Assembly: GCF_014353015.1 (NCBI RefSeq)
Contig: NZ_CP060704.1
Coordinates: forward strand, 3,807,001-3,871,000
DNA: 64,000 bases
Reading direction: 5' to 3'
Origin: Chitinimonas koreensis
GTDB taxonomy: Bacteria; Pseudomonadota; Gammaproteobacteria; Burkholderiales; Chitinimonadaceae
Both the position numbers and the translations under genes were made by a program. The notes beneath the pieces were generated by a model, which searched no databases, was not told the DNA's origin, and saw only the letters and a program-made list of their open reading frames with translations. This document shows positions 49,732 to 58,256 of the stretch, piece after piece (position 1 is the stretch's first letter; each line of letters starts with the position of its first letter).

Positions 49732-51279
49732 TCAAGCGCTCTTAGGCTTGGCGTAGCACATGATGACGCGCCGCGTGGACGAGATGCCGCCCGCGCCGCG
49801 CGTGCCGTGCACCAGCGCCGGCGTGTAGCCGGTCGGGCACAGCATGGCGTCGGTGAGCGGGTTCTTCTTGTCGCCGTTGTCGCTGTAGAGCCCGCCGAAC
49901 AGGTAGGGCACCGCGGCGCCGGCGGTGTGGCGCCGGTAGCAGTAGGACAGCGCGTGCTGGTTGTTCACCGTCTCCGCCGTGAAGCCGGCCGGGCAGCTGC
50001 TGCCGCCGGTGATCGAATTGACGATCGCGTAGGCGCCGTCGTTGTGGTCGGTCCGGCCGTACATGCCGCCGAACTCGGCCACCGGCTCGCCGTCGCCGGT
50101 CGGGCGGCCGCAGTAGAAGGCCTGCCAGTCGACGTTGTAGGTGCCCTTGAATTCATAGGCGGTGTAGCCGGCCGGGCAGCTGGTGGCGTTGGTGAGCGGG
50201 TTGTCGAAGCTGCGCTCGCCGATGCCGAACATGCCGCCGAAATCGAGCCGCAGCATGCGCGCCGTCTTGCCCGGTTCGTTCTTCAGCGCGTCCAGCGACT
50301 GCGCCCACTTGTCCAGCACCTCCTCGGTCGCCGGCCAGTCCTTGTCCGCCACCGGCGCCTGGGCCTTGCGCACGTTGTCGAAGTAGGGCTCGCGGTAGCC
50401 CTCGCAGCGGGCCAGCGCGATGCCCTCGTCGCCGTCGGCCTGGGAGCCGGGCTGGCGCTTCTGCACCGCGCTGTCGGTGTAGCCGGTCTCGTAGGTGGTG
50501 ATCAGGTTCCACGGCAGGCCATGCACCCGCTTCTGCTTGACCGCGCAGTCGGAGATCATGCCCAGCCGCTGGTTCATGGTGCCCAGCCGCCGTTCGTTCA
50601 TGGTCTTGCGCACGTGCGCGCCGGCGGTCTGCAGGTGGGCGATCAGCACGGCGCGGATCGCCGCGTCGTCGCTGGGCTTGAGCTTGCGCCGCAGCTCGAG
50701 CCGGTTGGCCTTGATCTGGGCCGCGGCGATGTAGAGCTGCAGGCCCGGCGCGATGTACTCGGCCATCCCCTGCGGACCGGTGCGGGCCAGCGTGGTATTG
50801 ACGCCGTTGATGGTCGAATCGGCGCTGACGCGTGCTTCGAGCGTGGTCGGATCGGCACCGTTGCGCCATTCGGTCTCGTAGTCGTTGAGGCTGGTGGTGG
50901 CCGCGGTCAGCGCCGCGCTGTCGCCGTCGAGCACGCTGGCGATCAGCTCCTTGCGCACGTTGGCGCTGATGTCGGCCAGCAGCTTCTCGGTGTCGATGGT
51001 CTTGGACGGGAACAGCAGCTCCTTGGCCGCGCTGCCCAGCACCGACTTGAGCAGGCCGCCGGCCATGTCCTTGACCGCGTCGATGGCCGGGTTCTTCAGC
51101 GTCGGCCTGGCCGGGGCCGGCTTCTTCGCCTTCTTGTCCTTCTTCGCGACCTTGGCGGCGGCGACCGGCGCCGGCTGGTCGGGCTGCGCCGGCGGCGTCG
51201 CGGCCGATGCGGCGAGGCTGCCCGCGGCCAGCAGGGGCAGCAGCACGGCATGCAGCCTGGTTCGATTGTTTTTTTGCAT
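49732..51279 (-). CDS. Secreted protein with three Cys-containing C-terminal repeats, family not recognised
   Basis: The 515-aa product begins MQKNNRTRLHAVLLPLLAAG, a signal peptide, then a Lys/Ala/Pro linker (AAAKVAKKDKKAKKPAPARP). Residues about 60-240 are helical with a hydrophobic patch (AVKDMAGGLLKSVLGSAAKE). The C-terminus has three repeats of about 45-50 residues, each FGG(M/L)(F/Y) ... (S/L)CP(A/T)G(Y/F)T ... C(Y/G): FGGMFGIGERSFDNPLTNAT with SCPAGYTAYE, FGGMYGRTDHNDGAYAI with SCPAGFTAE, and FGGLYSDNGDKKNPLTDAM with LCPTGYTPA. A helical front with disulfide-rich repeats suggests a secreted binding or pore-forming protein. Start chosen because AAGGA lies 8 nt before this ATG; an ATG at 51300 is also in frame. 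Confidence 0.78.
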   Translation of the reverse strand: MQKNNRTRLHAVLLPLLAAGSLAASAATPPAQPDQPAPVAAAKVAKKDKKAKKPAPARPTLKNPAIDAVKDMAGGLLKSVLGSAAKELLFPSKTIDTEKLLADISANVRKELIASVLDGDSAALTAATTSLNDYETEWRNGADPTTLEARVSADSTINGVNTTLARTGPQGMAEYIAPGLQLYIAAAQIKANRLELRRKLKPSDDAAIRAVLIAHLQTAGAHVRKTMNERRLGTMNQRLGMISDCAVKQKRVHGLPWNLITTYETGYTDSAVQKRQPGSQADGDEGIALARCEGYREPYFDNVRKAQAPVADKDWPATEEVLDKWAQSLDALKNEPGKTARMLRLDFGGMFGIGERSFDNPLTNATSCPAGYTAYEFKGTYNVDWQAFYCGRPTGDGEPVAEFGGMYGRTDHNDGAYAIVNSITGGSSCPAGFTAETVNNQHALSYCYRRHTAGAAVPYLFGGLYSDNGDKKNPLTDAMLCPTGYTPALVHGTRGAGGISSTRRVIMCYAKPKSA

Positions 51280-51916
51280 CGATCGAGTCCTTTTCTCCAT
51301 CGGGTCATTGCCATTGCCATTGGCATTTCCCGCCGTTTATCCATACGGTGGGTCAATACCGCTTTTTTGACATCGGCATGCAGCGTGGAGAAATTCGCCG
51401 TGCCGACATCGATTCGATCGATTGCGCCGCGCCGGTTTATCGCTTGCTCGATAAAAACCGGAATACGCCCGACTGATGTCCAGTCCATGCAATCAGCCGG
51501 CCATGCGCGGATTCAAGCCCGGCCGGAACGGCCGGGGCCAGCCTGCAGGCCGGCGCTGAGCAAGGTAGAGGGCGCCCGCGGACGCTGCCGATCCATTCCG
51601 CCTATTTATGGAATTCGCAAGCCGGGTTTAATCGGCCCGCTGTTCTATAGCCGGCCCGATCGGCTTATTCAAGCCGGGCAGGTTTCACCGAGGTATTAAT
51701 ACCCGGCCGATATTGTCGGAATGGAAAAACCGGGGCGATTGCCGCGCGAAAGGCATCGGTCGGCAATCGGGCGATCCAACCGTGATACCCGCGACCGCCG
51801 CGGACAAGCCGATGGCGGCGCGACCGCCGCGACGGGCTAGAGTGAAGTGAGCCGCCGTTCCGTAAGCGGTCGCGCCGCCGTGCGACCAAGCATCCATCCC
51901 CTTGCCGGAGCCTGCC
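51280..51916. other. 637-bp intergenic region without a recognised gene
   Basis: It contains promoters for the divergent secreted-protein and Sel1 genes. GC content dips around 51290-51440 and 51600-51760. No convincing gene, RNA or known repeat was seen; frames across it are Arg/Pro-rich and lack family resemblance. Confidence 0.45.
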
Positions 51917-52543
51917 ATGACCCGATACGCCGTTCTTCCGCTGCTCGCGCTGGCGCTGCTCGGCCCCGCCTTGGCCGCCGGGCCGATCGACGCCGCCTAT
52001 GCCGCCTACCAGCGCGGCGACCTCAGCGGCGCGCTGGCGCAGTACCGCAAGCTGGCCCAGCGCGGCGACGGCCTGGCCCAGTTCAACTACGCGATGATGC
52101 TCAAGCGCGGCGAAGGCCCCGGCGGCGGCGTGGACTGGTTCCCCTGGCTGCAGAAGGCGGCCGAGGCCGGCGTGATGAACGCGGCCTATGCGCTGGGCCT
52201 GGTCTACGAGAACGGCGACGGCGTGAACCGCTCGCAGCCGGACGCCACGCGCTGGTTCCGCGCCGCCGCCGAGAAGGGCCATACCCAGGCCCAGCTGAGC
52301 CTCGGCACCCAGTATTTCCTCGGCCGCGGCATCGAGCGGGACTACCGCGAGGCCGCCCGCTGGTACGAGGCGGCGGCCGAGGGCGGCGACATGGCGGCGC
52401 AATACCTGATCGCCTCGATGTACGAGCACGGCGACGGCGTCGAGGCCGACCGCGCCCGCGCGCTGAGCTGGTATGCGGCGGCGGCGCGCCAGGGCGACGA
52501 GACGGCCAAGCTCAAGGCCGAGGCGCTGGCGCGGGGGAAGTGA
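51917..52543 (+). CDS. Periplasmic Sel1-repeat protein
   Basis: The 208-aa product has a signal peptide (MTRYAVLPLLALALLGPALA) and four or five Sel1-like/TPR repeats: AQFNYAMMLKRGEGPGGGVD, AAYALGLVYENGDGVNRSQP, AQLSLGTQYFLGRGIERDYR, AQYLIASMYEHGDGVEADRA. These form helical scaffolds for protein-protein contacts. Partner unknown. GGAGCC lies ahead of the ATG. Confidence 0.9.
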   Translation: MTRYAVLPLLALALLGPALAAGPIDAAYAAYQRGDLSGALAQYRKLAQRGDGLAQFNYAMMLKRGEGPGGGVDWFPWLQKAAEAGVMNAAYALGLVYENGDGVNRSQPDATRWFRAAAEKGHTQAQLSLGTQYFLGRGIERDYREAARWYEAAAEGGDMAAQYLIASMYEHGDGVEADRARALSWYAAAARQGDETAKLKAEALARGK

Positions 52544-52593
52544 GCGGGATGGATATGCGTCGATGCGGCGGTCCGCGTCATCGTCACGCGAAC

Positions 52594-52659
52594 GTAGGTC
52601 GGGCTTCAGCCCGGCAGCGACCTCGGTTCGCAGCGCTGTCGGACTGAAGTCCGACCTAC
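52594..52659. repeat. REP pair, family A
   Basis: GTAGGTCGGGCTTCAGCCCG and GTCGGACTGAAGTCCGACCT face each other with GTAG/CTAC outer ends. Confidence 0.8.
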
Positions 52660-52672
52660 GCGGCCAGGCCTT

Positions 52673-52779
52673 GTAGGAGCGGCTTCAGCCGCGAATCGGC
52701 GAGCGCCCGCAGAACCGGTGAGCGATCGCCGATGCGGCAGTAGAACGCTGAACCGGTTCGCGGCTGAAGCCGCTCCTAC
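52673..52779. repeat. REP pair, family B (GTAGGAGCGGCTTCAGCCGC type)
   Basis: GTAGGAGCGGCTTCAGCCGC and TTCGCGGCTGAAGCCGCTCC with terminal CTAC form an inverted pair with a 60-bp spacer. It is directly next to a family A pair, and both lie downstream of the convergent Sel1 and chemoreceptor genes. Confidence 0.85.
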
Positions 52780-52850
52780 ATCGCTCCTGCATCGCTCCTG
52801 CATGGCATCCCAGGTCGCCGGCGCCGCGCCGACGCGGCCCGGATCGCGCG

Positions 52851-54470
52851 TCAAGCCAGCCGGAAACTCGCCGCCGCCTCGTTCAGCTCGCGTGCCAGCG
52901 CATCGAGCTGCTGCACCGATTCGCGGGCCGCGGCGATTGAGGCGTCGGCCTCGTCGACCATCTGGGCGATGCGCTCGATATTGCCGGCGATGCTGGTGCT
53001 GGCCAGGCTCTGCTCGCGCATCGCCTCGGCCACCTCGCGCACCTGCCCCAGCGTGCCGTCGACGCTGTGCCGGATCTCGCGCAGCGCCGTCTCGGCGCGC
53101 TCGGTGCGCGCCACCCCGCCGTCGACCGAGCGGCCGACCTCGTCCATCTTGCCGGCCACCGAGTCGGTGTCCTGCTGCACCGCCTGGGTGGTGCGCACGA
53201 TGTCCTGGGTGGCGACGCCGGTGCGCTCGGCCAGCTTGCGCACCTCGTCGGCCACCACCGCGAAGCCCCTGCCCTGCTCGCCGGCGCGCGCCGCCTCGAT
53301 CGCGGCATTGAGCGCCAACAGGTTGGTCTGGTCGGCGATCTCCTTGATCACCGCGGCGATGCTGTCGATCTGGCGCGAGCTGTCGACCAGGCCGCGGATC
53401 AGGTTGGCCGCCGCGGTCACGTCCTCGGCGATGCGGCGGTTCTCGCCGACCACCTGGCCGGCCAGCTGCTCGCCCTCGGCCGCCAGCGCGGCCGAATTGC
53501 GCGAATTCTGCTCGGTGGCGTGCGCGCTGTGGTTGACGTGGTCGATGCTGACCGACATCTGCTCGACCGCGGCGGCGGTGGCCGAGGTGGCCTCGGCCGA
53601 GGCGTGCGCGCTGTGCGCGATCTGCTGCATCTGGCCGGTCAGCTCGGCCGAGGCGCGTACCAGGATCGCCGAGGCGGCGTTGAAGCGCTCGACCAGCTTG
53701 CGCAGCCCCTGCTGCATGCGCTGCATGGCGGCCAGCAGGCTGTCGCTGCCGCCCTCGACGCGGATCTCGCGGCTCAGGTCGCCGCCGGCGATGCGCGCCA
53801 CGATCTCGGCCGCGTAGCCCGGCTCGCCGCCGAGCTGGCGCAGGATGCCGCGTCCCATCGACAGCGTGAGCCCGCCGACCACCAGCACCAGCACGCCGCC
53901 GATCAGCAGGAAGCTCAGCGCATAGCGCCAGAACAGCGTGTCGATGTCGTCGATGAAGAAGCCGATGCCGACGGTCCACTGCCACGGCTCGAACTTGAGC
54001 ACGCCGTTGAGCTTGGGCAGCAGTACCTTGTCCTTGGACTTGGGCCGCTCGGTCTGGATCACCACCAGCGCCGGGTTGGACTGCTGCAGCGCCTCGGCGT
54101 AGACCGCGGTCGAATAGCGGCCGTCCGGCACCTTGGAGCCGAGATCGACCTTGCCGATCCGCTCGGTCTTCGGGTGGATCAGCATCACGTTGTCGCCGTT
54201 GCGGGCGAAGAAGTAGTTGTCCTCGCTGCGCAGCGCGCCGAGCGCCTGGGTGGCGCGCGCCTGCGCCTCCTCGCGGCTCAGCTTGCCGGCGGTCTCGAGC
54301 GCCTGGTACTGCTTGAGCATGCCCTCGGCCAGGCCCAGCAGCATGGTGATCTGGCCGCGGCGTTCCTCCATCATGGTCTGGCGCAGCTGCGCCAGGCCGA
54401 AACCGGCGATCAGCAGCAGCCCGAGCACCGCCGCCGCGATGATGATCCATACCCTTTGCCTCAACAGCAT
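52851..54470 (-). CDS. Methyl-accepting chemotaxis protein with periplasmic Cache domain
   Basis: The 539-aa receptor has a first membrane helix (VWIIIAAAVLGLLLIAGFGL), a periplasmic single-Cache type sensor to about residue 180 (SEDNYFFARNGDNVMLIHPK, KVPDGRYSTAVYAEAL, FEPWQWTVGIGFFIDDID), a second helix (LSFLLIGGVLVLVVGGLTLS), HAMP, and the signalling hairpin EIADQTNLLALNAAIEAARA with GEQGRGFAVVADEVRKLAER. Ligands are typically small organic acids or similar; the actual one is unknown. GGGGAAGGAC ribosome site supports the ATG at 54470. Confidence 0.93.
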   Translation of the reverse strand: MLLRQRVWIIIAAAVLGLLLIAGFGLAQLRQTMMEERRGQITMLLGLAEGMLKQYQALETAGKLSREEAQARATQALGALRSEDNYFFARNGDNVMLIHPKTERIGKVDLGSKVPDGRYSTAVYAEALQQSNPALVVIQTERPKSKDKVLLPKLNGVLKFEPWQWTVGIGFFIDDIDTLFWRYALSFLLIGGVLVLVVGGLTLSMGRGILRQLGGEPGYAAEIVARIAGGDLSREIRVEGGSDSLLAAMQRMQQGLRKLVERFNAASAILVRASAELTGQMQQIAHSAHASAEATSATAAAVEQMSVSIDHVNHSAHATEQNSRNSAALAAEGEQLAGQVVGENRRIAEDVTAAANLIRGLVDSSRQIDSIAAVIKEIADQTNLLALNAAIEAARAGEQGRGFAVVADEVRKLAERTGVATQDIVRTTQAVQQDTDSVAGKMDEVGRSVDGGVARTERAETALREIRHSVDGTLGQVREVAEAMREQSLASTSIAGNIERIAQMVDEADASIAAARESVQQLDALARELNEAAASFRLA

Positions 54471-54642
54471 GTCCTTCCCCTCCCGGATTGATCCATGCGT
54501 ACCCGGGTCGCGCGAGGTGCGGCGCCGGGCCTCATGGATTGAATAGGATATATCCGGGCCGAGGACAAACACGTTTCAGCCGATCGGCCTGCGCGGGCCA
54601 TCGCAAAAGCAGCCAGGCAAGCCGAACGCGGACGTGCGCGAT

Positions 54643-54722
54643 GCAGGAGCGGCTTCAGCCGCGAATGGCGGTTTCGTCCGCCGGCAGGCAGATCCACGAT
54701 CCGCGGCTGAAGCCGCGCCTGC
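54643..54722. repeat. REP pair, family B
   Basis: GCAGGAGCGGCTTCAGCCGC and CGCGGCTGAAGCCGCGCCTG flank a 38-bp spacer. The terminal tetranucleotide is degenerate (GCAG rather than GTAG). Confidence 0.75.
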
Positions 54723-54760
54723 GCCGAGCCTCCGTTCGATGTTTCTCGCCGACACGCAAT

Positions 54761-54900
54761 GAGCGCAACGGAACGTGCCGAAGCGCCACTGGCAGCGAGG
54801 CTCCCCCGCGGCAGCGGGACGGGAGGGGTCGATTGAAACAGGGGCCGAGCCTTCGTCCAGCACTCGTGGACCGCGAACGCCCGGGTCTCCCGGGCGCGCC
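54761..54900 (+). repeat. Hairpin-ended intergenic repeat, copy 4 of 4
   Basis: Most diverged copy: GGCAGCGAGGCTCCCCC, GCGGCAGCGGGACGGGAGGGG, CGATTGAAACAGGGG, CGTCCAGCACTCG, then the hairpin CGCCCGGGTCTCCCGGGCG (54878-54896). In this gap it comes after a family B REP and ahead of the 484-aa hypothetical gene end. Confidence 0.65.
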
Positions 54901-54935
54901 CACCGCCGGTAACCCATGACGACCGGTTCAGCCCG

Positions 54936-56390
54936 TCACGGGCTCAGCCTACCCGGGTAGCACCACAGCGCGGGACCGAGCGCGACGGCCTCGCTCGGCA
55001 CGAAGCGGTGGACCTTGCCGTCGCGCTCGAAGCTGCAGGCCTCGCCCGGCGCCAGCGCCGCCGCGCCGAGCAGCATGCCGGGCCGGTAGTCGTTGACCGG
55101 GCCCGGCGCGAGGTAGAGCGCCGGCAGCGACTCGTGGGCGATGATCAGCCGCACCGCGTCGGCCTCCTGCGCCAGCCAGCGCACGGTGACGAACAGGCCG
55201 CCGTCGGCCTCGCGCTCGGCCCGCGCCAGCCGGCCCGGCCACCAGCCGCGGCCCGGCAGATGCAGCGCCAGCAGGCCGCCGGCCAGCAGCGGGCCGGCGT
55301 CGGCCGGCAGCAGCAGCGCGGCGCCGGCGTCGTCGGCATCGACGATCCGGACCGGCCGCAGGAAGGGATCGTGGGCCGGCAGGCGACCGCCCTTCTGGCC
55401 GAGCAGGCCGCGGATGCGCAGGAAGTCGAAGGCCGCCACCGCGTCGTGGATGCGCGCCACCGCGCCATTGCGCGCACGGCCCGGGCCGTCGCGCCAGGCC
55501 GTCGCCAGCCGGATCAGCAGCTTGGCGGTCGTCGCCGGTTCGAGGAAACCTTCCGGCACCCGGCCGAAATCGTAGGCGGCGCTGGCTTCCTCGGCGGCGG
55601 CCGCCGCCTCCTCCAGCCCGTAGCACAGCGCCGGCGCGGCGCTGCTCGGCCCGCCCCAGCCGACCAGGCGGTGCGCCTCGGCCGCCTCGATGTCCATCAC
55701 CAGCGGCGTGGCGCGGTGGAAATCGGCCGCCAGCCGCACCGCCGGCGCCAGCTGGCGGCAGCACCAGGCGACCGGCGCCACCTCGGCCGCCTCGACCACC
55801 GCCAGGCCGTCGTGCAGCAACAGCAGCGTGGCCAGCGAGCGGGCCGGTTCGCGGTCGGCCGCCAGCACCGTGGCCGGCAGGCCGCCGTGGCGGACCAGCG
55901 CGAGATAGAGGCTGGCCGCGCTTTCCCAGCCGACCTGGGCAGCCTGCGGATCGAGCAGCGCCCGTGCGGTCAGCGCCAGGCCCTGCCACAGGAAGTGGCC
56001 GGCGGCCTGCTCCTGCAGTTCGAGCAGCCGGCCGGCGCCCTTCTGCAGCGCCACCGATTCGCGCACCGCCTCGATATAGCCGGTGTTGGCCAGCTGGTCG
56101 GCCAGCAGCGCCAGCGCGCGGCCGATCAGCTCGCGCCGCACCGGGTTGTCGCCGCCGCTGGCCAGCTCGGCCAGGCCGCGCTCGGCCCACTCGCGCGCCA
56201 CCGGGCCCAGCAGCGCCACCAGCCGGCGCGCGGCCGGCCCGCCGGGCGAGCTGGCCAGGCCTTCGCGCAGCACGCGGTTGAGCGCTTCGAGCGCGCCGCT
56301 CACCGGCTGGCCGGGCAGGCGCTCGATCACGCCGCGGGCGGCCTTGATCGGCGCATCGGCCTGAAACACGGGCAACAGTCGTTCGAACAT
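54936..56390 (-). CDS. Conserved hypothetical protein, 484 aa
   Basis: The family was not recognised. The protein (MFERLLPVFQADAPIKAARG...) is cytoplasmic by appearance, with an Ala/Leu-rich helical first half (to about residue 290) and a more beta-rich second half (about 340-484) including GGLFVTVRWLAQEADAVRLI, PVNDYRPGMLLGAAALAPGE and ALWCYPGRL at the end. No catalytic motif was seen. It is 41 bp downstream of a periplasmic binding-protein gene and probably shares its transcript with that gene and the alpha/beta hydrolase. Confidence 0.75.
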   Translation of the reverse strand: MFERLLPVFQADAPIKAARGVIERLPGQPVSGALEALNRVLREGLASSPGGPAARRLVALLGPVAREWAERGLAELASGGDNPVRRELIGRALALLADQLANTGYIEAVRESVALQKGAGRLLELQEQAAGHFLWQGLALTARALLDPQAAQVGWESAASLYLALVRHGGLPATVLAADREPARSLATLLLLHDGLAVVEAAEVAPVAWCCRQLAPAVRLAADFHRATPLVMDIEAAEAHRLVGWGGPSSAAPALCYGLEEAAAAAEEASAAYDFGRVPEGFLEPATTAKLLIRLATAWRDGPGRARNGAVARIHDAVAAFDFLRIRGLLGQKGGRLPAHDPFLRPVRIVDADDAGAALLLPADAGPLLAGGLLALHLPGRGWWPGRLARAEREADGGLFVTVRWLAQEADAVRLIIAHESLPALYLAPGPVNDYRPGMLLGAAALAPGEACSFERDGKVHRFVPSEAVALGPALWCYPGRLSP

Positions 56391-56431
56391 GGCGGTATCG
56401 GTACGGGGCCGGCAGGCGTGCCCGGCGGCAG

Positions 56432-57232
56432 TCAGCAGCGCCTGGCCTTGCGGCAGGCCGCGGCGTGGGCGGATTCGTAACGGTCAAGGATAGCGCGGGT
56501 TTCGCCTGCGTCCACCATCGCCGCCAGCGCGGCGTCGAGTTCGGCCCGCCGCTCGAGCCAGGGCGAACCGAGGCCGAGCGCCATCCGGCGCATGACCGGA
56601 TTGGGCCGCACCCACTCGGCCGGCCGCACCCGGCCGGCGAAGCGCGGGTCGCCGACGATGGCGGCCGCCACGTTGGCGCCGACCGGCACCACGTCGAGCC
56701 GGCCGGCGGCCAGCTTGCGGAAATTGGTCTCCACGTCGGGCGCCTCCTGCTTGTCCAGCCGCGCGTCGCCGTCGAATTCGTCGAAATAGCGCACGCCGCG
56801 CACCACGCCGATGCGGCGGCCGACCAGGTCGTCGTAGCCGCGCAGCGGCCGGCGGTCGCCGACGCGCTGGTAGAAATAGGTTGGAGAGGCGGCCGCGTAG
56901 GGTGGTTCCAGCAGCACAATCGACGCCACGCGCTCGGGCGTCATCGCCAGCCCCATGGTCACGTCGGCCGAGCCCTCCTGCAGCATGCGCAGGCAGCGCA
57001 CCAGCGGGCATTCGACGATGTCGAGCCGTACCCGCAGCCGATCGGCCAGCCGCTGCAGGATCTCGACATGGGCGCCGCCGAAGCCGCCTGGCGTCACCTC
57101 CATATAGGGCGGCAAGGGGCGCAGCGCGAACACCAGCTTGTCCGGCCGGGCCGCGTCGGCAGCCGCCGCCGCCATGCTGCCGGCGGCCAGCCAGGCCAGC
57201 CAGGCCAGCAGGGCGGCGAGCGCGGGGCGCAT
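56432..57232 (-). CDS. Periplasmic substrate-binding protein (SBP family 3-like)
   Basis: The 266-aa protein has a signal peptide (MRPALAALLAWLAWLAAGSM) and a family 3 solute-binding fold: LRPLPPYMEVTPGGFGGAHV, ILQRLADRLRVRLDIVECPL, VVRGVRYFDEFDGDARLDKQ, and ILDRYESAHAAAC at the end. No ABC permease or ATPase gene accompanies it, so it may be a sensor or orphan binding protein. The ATG follows the hydrolase stop by 2 bp. Confidence 0.87.
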   Translation of the reverse strand: MRPALAALLAWLAWLAAGSMAAAAADAARPDKLVFALRPLPPYMEVTPGGFGGAHVEILQRLADRLRVRLDIVECPLVRCLRMLQEGSADVTMGLAMTPERVASIVLLEPPYAAASPTYFYQRVGDRRPLRGYDDLVGRRIGVVRGVRYFDEFDGDARLDKQEAPDVETNFRKLAAGRLDVVPVGANVAAAIVGDPRFAGRVRPAEWVRPNPVMRRMALGLGSPWLERRAELDAALAAMVDAGETRAILDRYESAHAAACRKARRC

Positions 57233-57234
57233 GG

Positions 57235-58089
57235 TCAGGCCCGCAGGAATTCGGCCGCCACCGCGATCTGGTCGGGCTGCAGGAAGGTCGGCGCATGGCC
57301 GACGCCGTCGAAATCGACCCAGCGGGCGCGCGGGCCGCGCTCGCTCATGGCGCAGGCGGTCTCGGCACCGAGCAGGTCGGACTGCGCGCCGCGGGTCAGC
57401 AGCACCGGGCAGGCGATGCGGTCGTAGAAGGGCCACAGGTCGACGTCCTTGCCGTCGACGCCCTGGCGGAAGGGCACCGCGATGCCCGGGTCGTAGTTGA
57501 GCCGCCAGCCGCCGGCGCCGTCGGGCTTGAGCATCACCTCGGTCAGGAAGGCCCACTGCGCGTCGTCGTGGGGGCCGAACGGCGCCGAGACCGCGCGGAT
57601 GTAGGCCTCGGCCGCCGCCCGCGTCGGCAGCGGCGGCGCCTTGCCGACGTATTCGCCGATGCGCGCCAGCGCGGCCGCCGACAGCAGCGGGCCGACGTCG
57701 TTGAGCACCAGCCGCTCGACCGGGGTGCCCGGCAGGGCAGCCAGCAGCATGCCGATCAGTCCGCCCATCGAGGTGCCGAGCCAGGCCACCCGCGGCACGT
57801 CGAGCCGGGCGATCAGCACCAGCATGTCCTGCACGTAGAGCGGCAGCTGGTAGCCCAGCGGATCGCGCAGCCAGTCGCTCTCGCCGCGGCCGACCACGTC
57901 GGGCGCCACCACCCGGAAGTCGCCCGCCAGCGCTTCGGCCAGCCGCTCGAAATCGCGTCCGTTACGGGTCAGGCCGTGGGCGCAGACCAGCACGCGCGGA
58001 TTGGCCGGGTCGCCCCATTCGCGGTAATGCATGCGGTAGACGCCGCTGTCGCGGCCGACGAGCACGTGGGACTGGCGGGGAGCGGTCAT
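57235..58089 (-). CDS. Alpha/beta hydrolase
   Basis: The 284-aa enzyme has the alpha/beta hydrolase signature: oxyanion HGLTRNGRD, VVAPDVVGRGESDW, nucleophile elbow GTSMGGLIG with the catalytic Ser, LTRGAQSDLL with a candidate Asp, and C-terminal GVGHAPTFL with the His. Its natural ester or other substrate is unknown. It is divergent from the MarR-GNAT gene; two operator dyads lie in the shared 167-bp promoter region. Confidence 0.9.
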   Translation of the reverse strand: MTAPRQSHVLVGRDSGVYRMHYREWGDPANPRVLVCAHGLTRNGRDFERLAEALAGDFRVVAPDVVGRGESDWLRDPLGYQLPLYVQDMLVLIARLDVPRVAWLGTSMGGLIGMLLAALPGTPVERLVLNDVGPLLSAAALARIGEYVGKAPPLPTRAAAEAYIRAVSAPFGPHDDAQWAFLTEVMLKPDGAGGWRLNYDPGIAVPFRQGVDGKDVDLWPFYDRIACPVLLTRGAQSDLLGAETACAMSERGPRARWVDFDGVGHAPTFLQPDQIAVAAEFLRA

Positions 58090-58158
58090 GGCGGACTCCT
58101 GAGGAATGCTCCGTTATAGCCGGTCTCGCTGGCCGCAGCGATAGGGGACATCCTGATA

Positions 58159-58198
58159 TGGTTGATTAGCGCAACCAAATGGTTGCAATATACAACCA
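58159..58198. promoter_or_regulatory. Two perfect 19-bp operator dyads upstream of the MarR-GNAT gene
   Basis: TGGTTG-ATTAGCG-CAACCA (58159-58177) and TGGTTG-CAATATA-CAACCA (58180-58198) have identical 6-bp arms and 7-bp spacers; centres are 21 bp apart, two helical turns. They sit 59-98 bp upstream of the MarR-GNAT ATG and 70-110 bp from the divergent hydrolase. A MarR-type dimer binding both sites side by side is the natural reading; autoregulation is inferred. Confidence 0.75.
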
Positions 58199-58256
58199 TT
58201 GCTTCCCCCGCTCGAACGCCGGTTCGAGCCCCCGCCACCGCTCAAGGAAAACCGCC

